A stretch of DNA of 62,755 nt from a virus. The position numbers were made by a program, and so were the translations under genes. The stretch covers positions 1 to 62,755 of the IMG/VR virus record IMGVR_UViG_3300045973_000245; one strand, written 5' to 3'. Below, piece by piece: positions 40,624 to 49,840 of the stretch. Under the pieces are notes generated by a model, which ran no database searches, was not told where the DNA came from, and worked only from the letters and a program-made list of their open reading frames with translations. The first letter of the stretch is position 1, and every line of letters starts with the position of its first letter.

Positions 40624-41064
40624 ATGTCAAAGTTGACTCAAGAAGACCTTCTCAAAGATTTAGATTTTAAGTGTGAAAGATGCCAAGCAGAGTGTACAAA
40701 GATTAATGCTGCTGAAGCAGACTTAGGGTATATCTCTAAAGTTGATGGGGCATTTACACACATCTGTCAGAACTGCTATAACGACCTTCCTGAACTAGAT
40801 AAACGAGTAAGAACTTTACCGGATACAGCATTCCTTGTGATTGTTAAGGCTAATGGTGAGGGAGTTTATATGACAGTTGAAGGTGTTGATATCGCTTTTA
40901 TGCGTGACCCAACTCCTTATGATGTAATAGCAGCTTGTGAAACAGTTGCTACAGATGTTAAAACTGCCTTGACAAATCAGAAACTTCTTGGTAGACTAGT
41001 ACCTGTAATGCAGCAGATGATTCAGCAAATGTTGAAACCATCTAAACTAGTAATACCAAAATAA
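40624..41064 (+). CDS. Hypothetical protein with N-terminal zinc site
   Basis: 146 aa after AAAGGAGAATAAAG. CERCQAEC near the start and HICQNC after it form a likely zinc-binding N-terminal domain; the rest is alpha/beta. Function unknown. Confidence 0.6.
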   Translation: MSKLTQEDLLKDLDFKCERCQAECTKINAAEADLGYISKVDGAFTHICQNCYNDLPELDKRVRTLPDTAFLVIVKANGEGVYMTVEGVDIAFMRDPTPYDVIAACETVATDVKTALTNQKLLGRLVPVMQQMIQQMLKPSKLVIPK

Positions 41065-41073
41065 GGAGGTAGT

Positions 41074-41379
41074 TTGAATATACCCGAGAAGTTAGTTGTT
41101 TTTGGTAGGGAGTATTCAGTTGTAAGAGACTCACATACTGCTGATAGGTCTGAGTGTTGGGGATTTTTAGATTTACTTACTGATGAAATACTTCTGAAAG
41201 CAAGGTCTAGTGATGCATTCTCTATGACTAGAGAAAAGCAAGTTTTCATGCATGAATTGATTCATATCATTGACGATAATTTAAGAATTGGCCTTGGTGA
41301 TGATGATGCTCAAAGACTTGCTGTAGGGCTTGTAACCTTGATTGTGGATAATAAGTTGGACTTCAATGACCAAACTTAA
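41074..41379 (+). CDS. Zincin-like metallopeptidase
   Basis: 101 aa from a TTG start with AAGGAGG eight bases upstream. HELIH is a complete HExxH zinc motif within a helix, and the N-terminal strands resemble ImmA/IrrE-type phage metallopeptidases. Targets are unknown; such enzymes often cleave host regulators. Confidence 0.7.
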   Translation: MNIPEKLVVFGREYSVVRDSHTADRSECWGFLDLLTDEILLKARSSDAFSMTREKQVFMHELIHIIDDNLRIGLGDDDAQRLAVGLVTLIVDNKLDFNDQT

Positions 41380-41611
41380 CGAAATAATTGACATTCTCAA
41401 GAAGCATTTTGCGTTTGCATATGCTCTTGATATTGGTAATGAGGACACGCTATTCATCTTTGGTGACGATGTGCTGCTGTATGCTGTAGTAATAGATGGG
41501 TATTCTCTGTACACTGAGCAGCCGTATATTATAGCAAACGCTATTTGGGATGGGATTTATGAAGATTTTCTTGGACGGGATGGAGTATCGAGCATACAGG
41601 GAGATTCTTGA
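41366..41611 (+). CDS. Hypothetical protein
   Basis: 81 aa, started at an ATG that overlaps the zincin stop. Helical start, hydrophobic strands and a short tail. Overlaps the next gene by 53 bases, an unusually long overlap. Function unknown. Confidence 0.5.
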   Translation: MTKLNEIIDILKKHFAFAYALDIGNEDTLFIFGDDVLLYAVVIDGYSLYTEQPYIIANAIWDGIYEDFLGRDGVSSIQGDS

Positions 41612-42212
41612 AAAGGCTGGAGCTAAGTATGGGTGCTTAAACTATGAGTACTTGTGGAGACGAATGCCGAAATTTGATATCTCTGAGTGTGACTTTTTAG
41701 AAGAGCTAATGGTTCATCCAGGCCAATTATGGGGCTATGCCCTTGAAGACTACGAAAGATTTTTAGATGATAATGCAGAGTATATCTCATTTGCATTGGC
41801 TGCAAAACCTATGGATTGTGCAGTAAAAGTACTCCCCTTCAATCATGGACGGGAGTACTACATTTCTTACGAAGAATCTATGAGGCCGTTTGCTAGACAG
41901 AAGTTTAAGCGCGCGAGTGAAGCAGGAGATAGTATACACGGCTTTGGCTTTGATTTACCTTTCTTTGAGTCTACAAATAATGGGTTGTGGATGAAAGGTA
42001 GAGCCGGGATAGCTTCAGATTTTAGAAATGGTAAGATGCGAACTTACTTTGAAAATTCAATGGCATATACCATATCCTCTGCTCGACGTTTGATTTTAGA
42101 AGGGTACAAAATAGATTTGATGAAGATAAAGAAGAGAGATTGGAAAGAGATAGCCAAAGTTAATGGAATAAATTGGATGAAATATCAGGAGGTTATGGAT
42201 GAAAAAATCTGA
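41559..42212 (+). CDS. Hypothetical protein
   Basis: 217 aa. Start taken at an ATG behind GGATGGGATTT; others nearby are possible. Basic helical C-terminal region ('KIKKRDWKEIAKVNG') and aromatic centre. No family recognised. Function unknown. Confidence 0.55.
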   Translation: MKIFLDGMEYRAYREILEKAGAKYGCLNYEYLWRRMPKFDISECDFLEELMVHPGQLWGYALEDYERFLDDNAEYISFALAAKPMDCAVKVLPFNHGREYYISYEESMRPFARQKFKRASEAGDSIHGFGFDLPFFESTNNGLWMKGRAGIASDFRNGKMRTYFENSMAYTISSARRLILEGYKIDLMKIKKRDWKEIAKVNGINWMKYQEVMDEKI

Positions 42213-42714
42213 CTTTATTACACCGAGTCCACCAGGGGTTATAGATATGGAAGATGTTATTAAGGTTGACCCAGCAGACCTACAGATACTAGACCCTGAA
42301 GATACGTCTGAAGAAGTCGAATTATGGCGACCTGGGAAGATGCCTATTAGTTTTCTTCGTTGTACAACATGCTACCTAAGAAAAGAATGCCCATATTGCG
42401 ACTTTTCTAGTAACGTCTGTGCGCTGAAAGAGATAGAAACAGTTGACGTTTCGACAGGAGAAGGTATAATATCTCTTGTACAAACGATGCTAGCTATCCA
42501 AGCGCAGCGTGTTCTTCGTTTTGTGAAGATAGAAGAAATGGAATCAGGTTTTCCAGACCCGTCAGTAACTAATGAGTTGCTGATATTTGTTTCTCTAGTA
42601 GAGAAATTGAAAAAGATTCTTAGTGATGATGATTTCTTAGTTATTAGAGCGAAAGGAAAATCCGCTCAGGGCGTACTTGATAGATTGTTCGGAGATATAG
42701 GTAAGGACGAATAA
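42199..42714 (+). CDS. Hypothetical protein with Cys cluster
   Basis: 171 aa. CTTCYLRKECPYCDF with a later Cys forms a probable zinc site; a helical C-terminal half follows. Position in the block between recombination and nucleotide genes gives no clear role. Confidence 0.6.
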   Translation: MKKSDFITPSPPGVIDMEDVIKVDPADLQILDPEDTSEEVELWRPGKMPISFLRCTTCYLRKECPYCDFSSNVCALKEIETVDVSTGEGIISLVQTMLAIQAQRVLRFVKIEEMESGFPDPSVTNELLIFVSLVEKLKKILSDDDFLVIRAKGKSAQGVLDRLFGDIGKDE

Positions 42715-42971
42715 TGAGGCTACCATTTTTAGATGGCAATGAGTTTGTAAGACTTCCTGGTACCAAGCCTGCTTGTTACGGTGTGTTTAAAGCTGAAGAA
42801 TTAAACTCTCTCCTAGAAAAGAAGGAGCAAAAAGTTCTTGGTACAGCAGCAAGATTCTTGCAAGTACAGCACACACAAATTATTCAAGTGATACCTATGT
42901 CTGCTTATTCAGTTAGTGTTTTCTTTGGTGAGAAAGAAGCAGATATGTATGACTATGGTGATGAGGACTAA
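42714..42971 (+). CDS. Hypothetical protein
   Basis: 85 aa, coupled by a TAATG overlap. Strands and one helix, acidic tail. Function unknown. Confidence 0.5.
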   Translation: MRLPFLDGNEFVRLPGTKPACYGVFKAEELNSLLEKKEQKVLGTAARFLQVQHTQIIQVIPMSAYSVSVFFGEKEADMYDYGDED

Positions 42972-42973
42972 TA

Positions 42974-43192
42974 ATGTACTTTAGAAAAGAGTGCGAAGTA
43001 GTTCCTGTATATCAGGACATAACTGTTGATGGTAGTAACATGGTTGAGCTAACAGTAACGGGGTTTGAACCTGGAACTATCCATTACTACATCAACGGTG
43101 AAGAAGTGCCAGAAGATGAGTATGAATATTTTTGGAATGAGCAATATAAAGATGGTTATAAGGAGCAAACTAATGAACCCATTAGAAGATGA
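42974..43192 (+). CDS. Hypothetical beta-rich protein
   Basis: 72 aa. 'VELTVTGFEPGTIHYYINGEEV' suggests a small beta sandwich or Ig-like strand pair. Overlaps the next gene by 20 bases. Function unknown. Confidence 0.5.
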   Translation: MYFRKECEVVPVYQDITVDGSNMVELTVTGFEPGTIHYYINGEEVPEDEYEYFWNEQYKDGYKEQTNEPIRR

Positions 43193-43373
43193 AAAACTCC
43201 TTGATGTAATAGATAATTTAGATTCAGTATTAAGACAACTTCTTTATTGGAGAAATAGTGAGGTAAATGTTCGTGCTAGGCTACCCTTAGCGAAACATCT
43301 TTGTGGTAAGCTATCTCAAAAGATTTATGAATTAGACTGTAAAGAACATTACAAGGAGGATGAGTACTTTTGA
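43173..43373 (+). CDS. Hypothetical helical protein
   Basis: 66 aa, started at the ATG behind AAGGAG. Helical throughout. Overlaps both neighbours. Function unknown. Confidence 0.5.
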   Translation: MNPLEDEKLLDVIDNLDSVLRQLLYWRNSEVNVRARLPLAKHLCGKLSQKIYELDCKEHYKEDEYF

Positions 43374-43567
43374 AAGTCAATGATAAAGTTATTTTAGTTA
43401 AGACAAGCAACTTTTACACTCAGGAATTTGAGGGGAAGTTAGGAGTTATTAAGTCTGTAGCAGAGAAAACTCCGGCCCCATATCAAGTTAAGTTTATCAA
43501 ATCCCCCCATGCTCCGGTAAGATGGTGCAAAGAAGATGAACTTAAACTAGCAGAGGAACAAGTTTGA
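43370..43567 (+). CDS. Small SH3-like protein
   Basis: 65 aa from a TTG start. VNDKVILVK, 'GKLGVIKSV' and terminal EDELKLAEE repeat the pattern seen in other microproteins of this genome. AAGGAGG lies upstream. Function unknown. Confidence 0.65.
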   Translation: MKVNDKVILVKTSNFYTQEFEGKLGVIKSVAEKTPAPYQVKFIKSPHAPVRWCKEDELKLAEEQV

Positions 43568-44241
43568 ACATTGCAATAGGCTGTCCGATTTATGAGCGAG
43601 AATGGTCACTACCAAGGTGGTTTCAATGTATTTTCGACCAGAAGATGAATCCGAAAAATATAGACCTTATCTTTGCTTATACAAAAGGTACAGACGGTAC
43701 AGAAGCTATCTTAGAGAAGTATGGACAGAAATTCTCTTCTATATCTATCTTAGATTGCAATGACCTTCCTGCATTTGGTAGTAGAGATTCGGCACGATTC
43801 TATCCACTAGTTATTCTTCGTAATAGAATCTTTGCGAAACTTCGTGAGTTACAGCCTGACTATTACTTCAGCTATGATTCAGATATCTTGATTCCTGAAG
43901 GTACTCTTAAAGGTCTTATTAAAGACAAGAAAGATATTGTTGGGCCGTGGCTAGATTTAGTTCCCCCCGATGGAATTCCTAACTGTGCTACAGTAAGAGA
44001 TACGGGTGGGTTCAAGAGGTATAAACCATATGAAAAATTCTACCCAAAGGCAGGACTGTATGAAGTCTCTACTGTATTTGCTGTATCACTCATGGCAAAC
44101 GAGGTATTTAATACCTGCACTTACAAATGGCACCAAGGCGGCGAAGACTTCGGATTCGCAGAAGAAGTAATCAAAGCAGGATTTCATAGTTGGGTGGACG
44201 CTAATTTCATTGCGGAACATCTGTACAAAAAGGATATGTAA
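43564..44241 (+). CDS. Glycosyltransferase family 2-like protein
   Basis: 225 aa from a TTG start. 'NIAIGCPIYEREWSLPRWFQCI' opens a GT-A fold, with DSDI as the D-x-D metal site and 'WHQGGEDFGFAEEV' near the end. It would transfer a sugar from a nucleotide donor. First of several glycan genes in the region. Confidence 0.8.
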   Translation: MNIAIGCPIYEREWSLPRWFQCIFDQKMNPKNIDLIFAYTKGTDGTEAILEKYGQKFSSISILDCNDLPAFGSRDSARFYPLVILRNRIFAKLRELQPDYYFSYDSDILIPEGTLKGLIKDKKDIVGPWLDLVPPDGIPNCATVRDTGGFKRYKPYEKFYPKAGLYEVSTVFAVSLMANEVFNTCTYKWHQGGEDFGFAEEVIKAGFHSWVDANFIAEHLYKKDM

Positions 44242-44621
44242 TGCCACAAGTTAAAGTCATATTAGTAGAAAACATATACTCTTATGGTAACAATAAACAT
44301 AATTGGAGAGAGTTTAAGGATTCTATAACTGATTGGGAAGAGATTAGTAATGAAGAGGTTACTCTGCTACGTACTAATCTTCAGTATCTTCCTCCTAATG
44401 ATTACTACACAAAATATCAGTTAATTGTAAAAGATGATGTTCCAGTACTTAAAAGATTAGCAGAGTTAATGCCTGCTATTGAAGCAAAAGCACAGGCAGA
44501 AGAAGCAAAAAGACTCAAGAAATCTGAAACTGCTAAAAAAGCAGCGGAGACTAGAAAAAGAAAAGAAGAAGCGGCGGATAAAAAACTACTCAAAGAATTG
44601 CAGGCGAAATATGGGGCATAA
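44241..44621 (+). CDS. Hypothetical protein with charged coiled-coil tail
   Basis: 126 aa. Ordered N-terminal 75 residues, then a long Lys/Glu/Ala-rich helix (from about 78). Overlaps the ribonucleotide reductase start by 11 bases. Function unknown. Confidence 0.55.
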   Translation: MPQVKVILVENIYSYGNNKHNWREFKDSITDWEEISNEEVTLLRTNLQYLPPNDYYTKYQLIVKDDVPVLKRLAELMPAIEAKAQAEEAKRLKKSETAKKAAETRKRKEEAADKKLLKELQAKYGA

Positions 44622-46986
44622 AAACGAAGCGATACAGAAACTACTAGAGGATAGGTACTATCGTCGTGATGAAAATGGAAAGCTTTTAGAAAATGACCCG
44701 TATGAAATGTACGACAGGGTAGCCGCCACTGTAGCAGGCGCAGAAGAGATAGAAAATAATATTTGGGAGTCTAAATTCTATGCTCTAATGGCAGAGAATA
44801 AGTTTCTTCCCAATACTCCTACTCTAATTAATGCTGGCAAAGGTAAAGGCACTCTTAGTGGTTGTTTCGTACTTCCTGTACCGGATTCTATGGATGGAAT
44901 CTTTGAAGCTGTAAAACAATCTGCGATGATTATGAAATCAGGCGGGGGGATAGGTTATAATTTTGGACACCTGAGAGAAGAAGGCGCAGTAGTTAAATCT
45001 ACCGGACAGAAGTCCGGTGGTCCTATTTCTTTCATGAAATCGTTCGATGCAATGTGTGACACTGTTAAACAGGGCGGTTCTAGACGCGGTGCTATGATGG
45101 CCGTATTACCAGTGTGGCACCCTGACATTGAAAAGTTTATTGAAATGAAAGCTGATGGTAAGTCTTTCAGTAATTTTAATATTTCTGTTGGTATTACAGA
45201 TGAGTTTATGGCAGCAGTTGAAGAAGATAAGGATTGGTTTTTGTACTCTCCTAATTTTCATGATGTTGATAACATTAAAAAAATCTCAGCCATAGAATTG
45301 TGGGAAAAGATAGTTGAGCAAGCGTGGAAAACTGGCGACCCTGGACTAATCTTTCTTGACACTATAAATGCAGTACACCCATTAGATGAAGAGATTGAAT
45401 CTACTAATCCGTGTGGAGAAATCCCTCTTCGACCATATGAAAGCTGTAATCTTGGTAGTATTAATCTTATGTCTTATCTTAAAGATACTGGATATGGAAG
45501 AATTGATGGCTCAAAAGAATTATATGAATTTGATTGGGATGCTTTAGCAGAAGATATTCCTACTATGGTTCGTTTTCTTGATGATATTATTGAGGTTAAT
45601 CCTTTCCCACTTCCTGAAATTGAATTGGCTACTAAGGATGCTAGAAAGATTGGCCTCGGTATTATGGGGTGGGCCGATTGTCTTATTAAGATGAAGATTC
45701 CTTATGATAGCCAAGAAGCTATAGATTTAGCAGAAAAACTTATGTGTTTTATTCTTGAAAATGCTACAAGTGCAAGTGAAATATTAGCACATGAAAAAGG
45801 GCAGTATCCACTGTATATTCATAATGGTTATTTGCCCCCAAGAAGAAATGCTACTCTTCTTTGTGTAGCTCCTACAGGTACTCTCTCTAGAATCGCGGGA
45901 GTTAGTAGTGGGATTGAACCTGTGTTTGCCTATGAGATTCATCATAACCTAGATGGGCATGAGTATGATGAAACGCATTGGGCTTGGGATGAAGTCATGG
46001 AAGATAGACAGGTTAGACCCAACTACATGAAAACTGCTAATGAGATTCCTTGGGAATGGCACCTTAAAACACAAGCAGCGTTTCAGAAGTACATAGACAA
46101 CTCTGTTAGTAAGACCATAAATCTTTCTAGCTCAGCATCAGCATATGAGGTTGCAGACATTTATATGTATGCTTGGAAGAATGGACTTAAAGGAATTACT
46201 ATATATCGTGATGGCAGTAAAGACAACCAGCCGCTCAATAACATAGCAACCACCAATATTCCTATCACTGGAAGATTTGATTCTCAGCATAAAAATGCGT
46301 CGAATATTCCTCAAGAGATTCCAATGCTAACTACTGAGGAAGAGAAAGAGATTATTAAGAACTCTTGTGACAGTTATCTTCCTGGTGCTTATGACACAAT
46401 GGGTAATGCTGGAATAGCTGCCGCTAAATTTAAGGAAAAAATAGCCGCAAATATTATCAATGGCAATCGTAGGCGTGGTTCTGTAGCAGTAGGTCCAACT
46501 CATAAAGTGGATACTACTAAGGGTAAAGCTTATATCACAGTGAACTATAGTGAGTATCATCAAGAACCAGTAGAAATATTTATCCGACTAGGACATATGG
46601 CTACTCCACAAGAGCAATCATATGCCGATTACATTGGTAGACTTGTGAGTGTTTGCTTGAAATATAATGTTCCTCTTGATAGAATTGTCAAGCAAGGAAA
46701 CAAGGTGTACAGTGATTGCGTGTTCTGGTATGACCAGCGTTCTTTCCAGAGTATCCCCATGTTGATTTCATATCTCATTGGGTTTACTTTTGAAGATGCA
46801 TTAAAGATGGCAGAGATAGATATTGAGTCTATGCTTGATAATTGCTATGATGAAGATGATACTTTCTTTGAGGCTGCTCGATTGTTTGAAACAGAGCCTT
46901 GTCGCCATTGCGGGAAATACTCTGTTGTTCGTGAAGGTGGTTGTTTAGTTTGTACAAATTGTTATGATGAGAAGTGCGGAGGCTAA
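44611..46986 (+). CDS. nrdJ: Class II (B12-dependent) ribonucleotide reductase
   Basis: 791 aa. It reduces ribonucleotides using adenosylcobalamin. NTPTLINAG, SGCFVLP (first redox Cys), GGGIGYNFG, ESTNPCGEIPL (N-x-C-x-E catalytic row) and APTGTLSRIAGVSSGIEP are all present. The tail has a CRHC...C-x2-C-x2-C zinc or redox cluster. It supplies dNTPs without oxygen or a radical-generating subunit. The start is the ATG after the coiled-coil gene; a long upstream extension in frame is an overlap artefact. Confidence 0.93.
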   Translation: MGHKNEAIQKLLEDRYYRRDENGKLLENDPYEMYDRVAATVAGAEEIENNIWESKFYALMAENKFLPNTPTLINAGKGKGTLSGCFVLPVPDSMDGIFEAVKQSAMIMKSGGGIGYNFGHLREEGAVVKSTGQKSGGPISFMKSFDAMCDTVKQGGSRRGAMMAVLPVWHPDIEKFIEMKADGKSFSNFNISVGITDEFMAAVEEDKDWFLYSPNFHDVDNIKKISAIELWEKIVEQAWKTGDPGLIFLDTINAVHPLDEEIESTNPCGEIPLRPYESCNLGSINLMSYLKDTGYGRIDGSKELYEFDWDALAEDIPTMVRFLDDIIEVNPFPLPEIELATKDARKIGLGIMGWADCLIKMKIPYDSQEAIDLAEKLMCFILENATSASEILAHEKGQYPLYIHNGYLPPRRNATLLCVAPTGTLSRIAGVSSGIEPVFAYEIHHNLDGHEYDETHWAWDEVMEDRQVRPNYMKTANEIPWEWHLKTQAAFQKYIDNSVSKTINLSSSASAYEVADIYMYAWKNGLKGITIYRDGSKDNQPLNNIATTNIPITGRFDSQHKNASNIPQEIPMLTTEEEKEIIKNSCDSYLPGAYDTMGNAGIAAAKFKEKIAANIINGNRRRGSVAVGPTHKVDTTKGKAYITVNYSEYHQEPVEIFIRLGHMATPQEQSYADYIGRLVSVCLKYNVPLDRIVKQGNKVYSDCVFWYDQRSFQSIPMLISYLIGFTFEDALKMAEIDIESMLDNCYDEDDTFFEAARLFETEPCRHCGKYSVVREGGCLVCTNCYDEKCGG

Positions 46987-46987
46987 G

Positions 46988-47152
46988 ATGGTTACAGTAA
47001 GAATTAATGTAGAAACAGGTGCAAAAGTTGAGTTTGTTAGGGGTTCTTATTGGGTTGTTAACGATAGGAATGATGAGTTATCTGTTTACTCTGAGACAGA
47101 ATCCAAACCTTTAGGCACATTTAAACGATGGGAATATGTGATAAAGACATGA
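46988..47152 (+). CDS. Hypothetical small beta-rich protein
   Basis: 54 aa, started at the ATG immediately after nrdJ. Strand-rich ('TVRINVETGAKVEF', 'GSYWVV'), possible SH3-like barrel. Function unknown. Confidence 0.5.
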   Translation: MVTVRINVETGAKVEFVRGSYWVVNDRNDELSVYSETESKPLGTFKRWEYVIKT

Positions 47153-47412
47153 AAAAACCTTATGTAATATGCCCAGCATGTAAAGAAGTGAGAATGCAAG
47201 AGACTACTGGCAAGTGGGTAGTTCTTTGCTCAATTGTATATGACGAGTATGTATCAGGTCAAAGTAATTATGAAAACTTCATCATTGTGCCGTCTAATTG
47301 TGAAGAAGAGCATTACCTTCAATGTCCTGTTTGGCGTAAAGAGAAAGATGAAAATTGGGCGAGGGACCATAGCTACTCTAGCCTAAGACAAAAAGAATCA
47401 ATTAGACTCTAA
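47149..47412 (+). CDS. Zinc-binding protein
   Basis: 87 aa. CPACKE near the start and Cys/His residues later (NCEEEHYLQC) form a possible zinc site. ATGA coupling upstream. Function unknown. Confidence 0.55.
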   Translation: MKKPYVICPACKEVRMQETTGKWVVLCSIVYDEYVSGQSNYENFIIVPSNCEEEHYLQCPVWRKEKDENWARDHSYSSLRQKESIRL

Positions 47413-47810
47413 TGGAAGATGCGTATATAGTAGCTACTCAAACGCCTCATTATCTGAATGGTGTTAGATGGGATTCTTATACTTTTGAATGGAAAGGTTC
47501 TAAGTATGCTACTGCGTATATTTCGTATGACCTTTATTATAAAGCAAAAGACACTGTGTTAAAACAACTTCCTTGGCCTGTAAAGATAATGGATGAAGTA
47601 GATTTTGGCCGAGGCATGATGATGGTTCGTAAAGATGTGGGCTGGCATTTATGGTGGATTCTTGTTTTCATAAAACGTTATGCGTTTAACAACAGGTTGT
47701 ATCAGCACTTTAAATGGCGTATCATAATGACTTTTGAAATTTGGGGACTAGCTTATCAACCTGAAGCAGAGATTACTAGTTGGCGAAATATTGGAAGAAA
47801 GAGGAAATAA
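47412..47810 (+). CDS. Hypothetical protein
   Basis: 132 aa. N-terminal beta region, then an aromatic hydrophobic stretch ('GWHLWWILVFIKRYAF') that might be a membrane or buried helix, and a basic end. Located right before an HNH nuclease. Function unknown. Confidence 0.5.
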   Translation: MEDAYIVATQTPHYLNGVRWDSYTFEWKGSKYATAYISYDLYYKAKDTVLKQLPWPVKIMDEVDFGRGMMMVRKDVGWHLWWILVFIKRYAFNNRLYQHFKWRIIMTFEIWGLAYQPEAEITSWRNIGRKRK

Positions 47811-48308
47811 ATGATAGAAATCCAACTTACACAAAATATGGTTGCCTTCATAGATGATGAAGATTATGACTTAGTTAAAGACTATAAATGGCATACTCAT
47901 GCTCATAGAAATACTTATTATGCTCAAACATTTCCATATATAAAAGGAACAGGTAGAAAAGGTAAGAAGCATTATCTTTCTATGCACCGATTGATAATAG
48001 GCGCTACACAACCCACCCAACTTGTAGACCATGTAAATGGTAATGGCTTAGACAACCAGAAAGAAAATCTAAGGTTCTGCACCAATAGTCAAAATGCTAT
48101 GAACAGAAAACAGGGTTGGGGAAGTTCGCTATATAAAGGTGTATCCTATAAAAAAGCTACAGATAGGTGGGTTTCTAGAATTATGCTGGATTATAAGTAT
48201 ACTTATCTAGGAAGTTTTCTTTCTGAGGAAGCTGCTGCAAAAGCTTATGATAAGGCTGCTATTGAAACATATGGAGAGTTTGCTAATTTAAATTTTAAGG
48301 AGATATAG
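47811..48308 (+). CDS. HNH endonuclease with AP2 DNA-binding domain
   Basis: 165 aa. 'HRLIIGATQPTQLVDHVNGNGLDNQKENLRF' carries the HNH_3 catalytic core, and 'SLYKGVSYKKATDRWVSRIML' to 'AAKAYDKAAIETYGEFAN' is an AP2/ERF-type DNA-binding domain. This is a free-standing homing endonuclease, a paralogue of the one upstream of the terminase. Probably a mobile element with no phage role. Confidence 0.88.
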   Translation: MIEIQLTQNMVAFIDDEDYDLVKDYKWHTHAHRNTYYAQTFPYIKGTGRKGKKHYLSMHRLIIGATQPTQLVDHVNGNGLDNQKENLRFCTNSQNAMNRKQGWGSSLYKGVSYKKATDRWVSRIMLDYKYTYLGSFLSEEAAAKAYDKAAIETYGEFANLNFKEI

Positions 48309-48310
48309 TT

Positions 48311-48679
48311 ATGCTACTAGGCTACACGGCGGGGCCATATCGGGCTAAAACTGAGTGGGAATTAATAATGAACATTAGGCTTGCCGAAGAGTGGGCAGCC
48401 TATGGTTGGGCACAGAATTGTGCTATGATTTGTCCTCATAAGAATACAGCACATTATGGTGGTATCTTAGGACTTGATGATAGTGTGTGGCTTATTGGTG
48501 ATTTAGAAATGATTAAGCGTTGTGACTTTCTTTTGATTGTTCCGGGTTGGGAAAAAAGTTCAGGGACAAGGGGAGAGATTGCATTAGCAGATGAGTTAGG
48601 AATTCCTGTCTTCTATATGCCGTATGATGTTGGAAAATTTCAAGATTATTTGGAGGCAAATTATGGTGAAGAGGAATAA
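48311..48679 (+). CDS. Nucleoside 2-deoxyribosyltransferase-like protein (DUF4406)
   Basis: 122 aa. TAGPYRA, CPHKNTAHYGG, 'CDFLLIVPGWEKSSGTRGE' match the DUF4406/NDT-like fold found in many phages. Nucleotide hydrolysis or exchange is possible but unproven. Confidence 0.75.
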   Translation: MLLGYTAGPYRAKTEWELIMNIRLAEEWAAYGWAQNCAMICPHKNTAHYGGILGLDDSVWLIGDLEMIKRCDFLLIVPGWEKSSGTRGEIALADELGIPVFYMPYDVGKFQDYLEANYGEEE

Positions 48680-48815
48680 AAAAGAAATTATTACAGTTTG
48701 TCCTGAGTGTGGCTGTAAATCGTGGATTGCTACAACAAAAGGACAAATGTGCAAGCAGTGTGGCTTTACTCAAGGTGCAGCACCTTTTTACGCACTAGAA
48801 GATAAAGAAGAATGA
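48663..48815 (+). CDS. Zinc-ribbon microprotein
   Basis: 50 aa. CPECGCKSW and CKQCGF make a standard zinc ribbon. It starts at an ATG 17 bases inside the previous gene. Function unknown. Confidence 0.6.
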   Translation: MVKRNKKEIITVCPECGCKSWIATTKGQMCKQCGFTQGAAPFYALEDKEE

Positions 48816-49840
48816 AAATAAAAATCACAGGAGCACTAGATGTGCGCGATGGCTATGGGTATATTACTCATAGCCTCGCTCTAGCCTTAGATGAATTAGG
48901 TCATGATGTTTGGGTTAATCCTGTGAGTATTTGGTATTCTAAAGAGCAGCTTAGTCCACGAATACACGAATTAATGGTTCCGTTTGAACCTGATTTTGAG
49001 TTGATTATCATGTATCCAGTTCATAACTTTGGTGAGTTACATGAGAAAGCAGCAATTCTTACGATGTATGAGGCGCATAAATGCCCTGCTGAATGGACAA
49101 AGAAACTTAATCGTATGAAGATTCCTGTAATTTGCCCAAGTATCTTTGTAAGAGATATGTTTAAGAACAGTGGAGTAACAACCAAGCTAGAAGTTCTAAA
49201 TCTTGGAATAGACTCTGAATTGTACCAAAAGAAGCACAGGTATGCATCTGATAAGACGTTTCGCTTTCTTACAATGGGCAAGATGGAACCCCGCAAGAAT
49301 CTAAACGTGACCGTAAAATGCTTTCAAGAAGCACTTCCAACGGAAGATGTAGAGTTAGTCATAAAAACTCGGGAAAGATTTTTGTCAACCGAAGTAAAAG
49401 TTGCGGCTTGTAAAGATACACGAATCAAGATAATTGAGAAGACACTTACAGAAGCAGAACTAGTCAAGTTGTATAATTACTGTGATGCGTTTGTTTATCC
49501 ATCGCGCGGGGAAGGTTTTGCTTTTCCCCCACGAAATGCTGTAGCCAATGGTATGCCAACAATGGTAACTGATTGGTCGGCACTTGCTGAAATTCCTGGA
49601 GCAATAAAGATACCTATAAAGAATCTTTCCCCAATGTTTCCTTGTGGTTTTTCATACGGCGACCATGATAAAATGTATATGGCGAATATATGTGAAGCTG
49701 ATTTAGTTGCTGAAATGAGAAGTTTTGTAAAAGACCATTACTATTATAATGCCATAGCCGATATGACGTACAATACTGACCAGGATACTTGGGAAGAGTG
49801 TGCTCTTAACTTAGTAAGGATGATTAAAAATGGACTCTAA
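48812..49840 (+). CDS. Glycosyltransferase family 4-like protein
   Basis: 342 aa. GT-B fold: N-terminal 'GYGYITHSLALALDELGHDVWV', C-terminal 'MGKMEPRKNLNVTVKCF' and 'FVYPSRGEGFAFPPRNAVANGMP', the nucleotide-sugar E-x7-E-like region. It would add a sugar to a lipid, protein or glycan acceptor. ATGA coupling upstream. Confidence 0.88.
   Translation: MKIKITGALDVRDGYGYITHSLALALDELGHDVWVNPVSIWYSKEQLSPRIHELMVPFEPDFELIIMYPVHNFGELHEKAAILTMYEAHKCPAEWTKKLNRMKIPVICPSIFVRDMFKNSGVTTKLEVLNLGIDSELYQKKHRYASDKTFRFLTMGKMEPRKNLNVTVKCFQEALPTEDVELVIKTRERFLSTEVKVAACKDTRIKIIEKTLTEAELVKLYNYCDAFVYPSRGEGFAFPPRNAVANGMPTMVTDWSALAEIPGAIKIPIKNLSPMFPCGFSYGDHDKMYMANICEADLVAEMRSFVKDHYYYNAIADMTYNTDQDTWEECALNLVRMIKNGL

Noticed and set aside
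41074-41379. Later ATG start for the zincin gene
   Set aside because: It would remove the N-terminal strands, and the TTG has the best ribosome site in the region.
44479-44610. Upstream in-frame extension of the ribonucleotide reductase
   Set aside because: The extra 44 residues are low-complexity basic and lie inside the coiled-coil gene; the family starts near the ATG at 44611.
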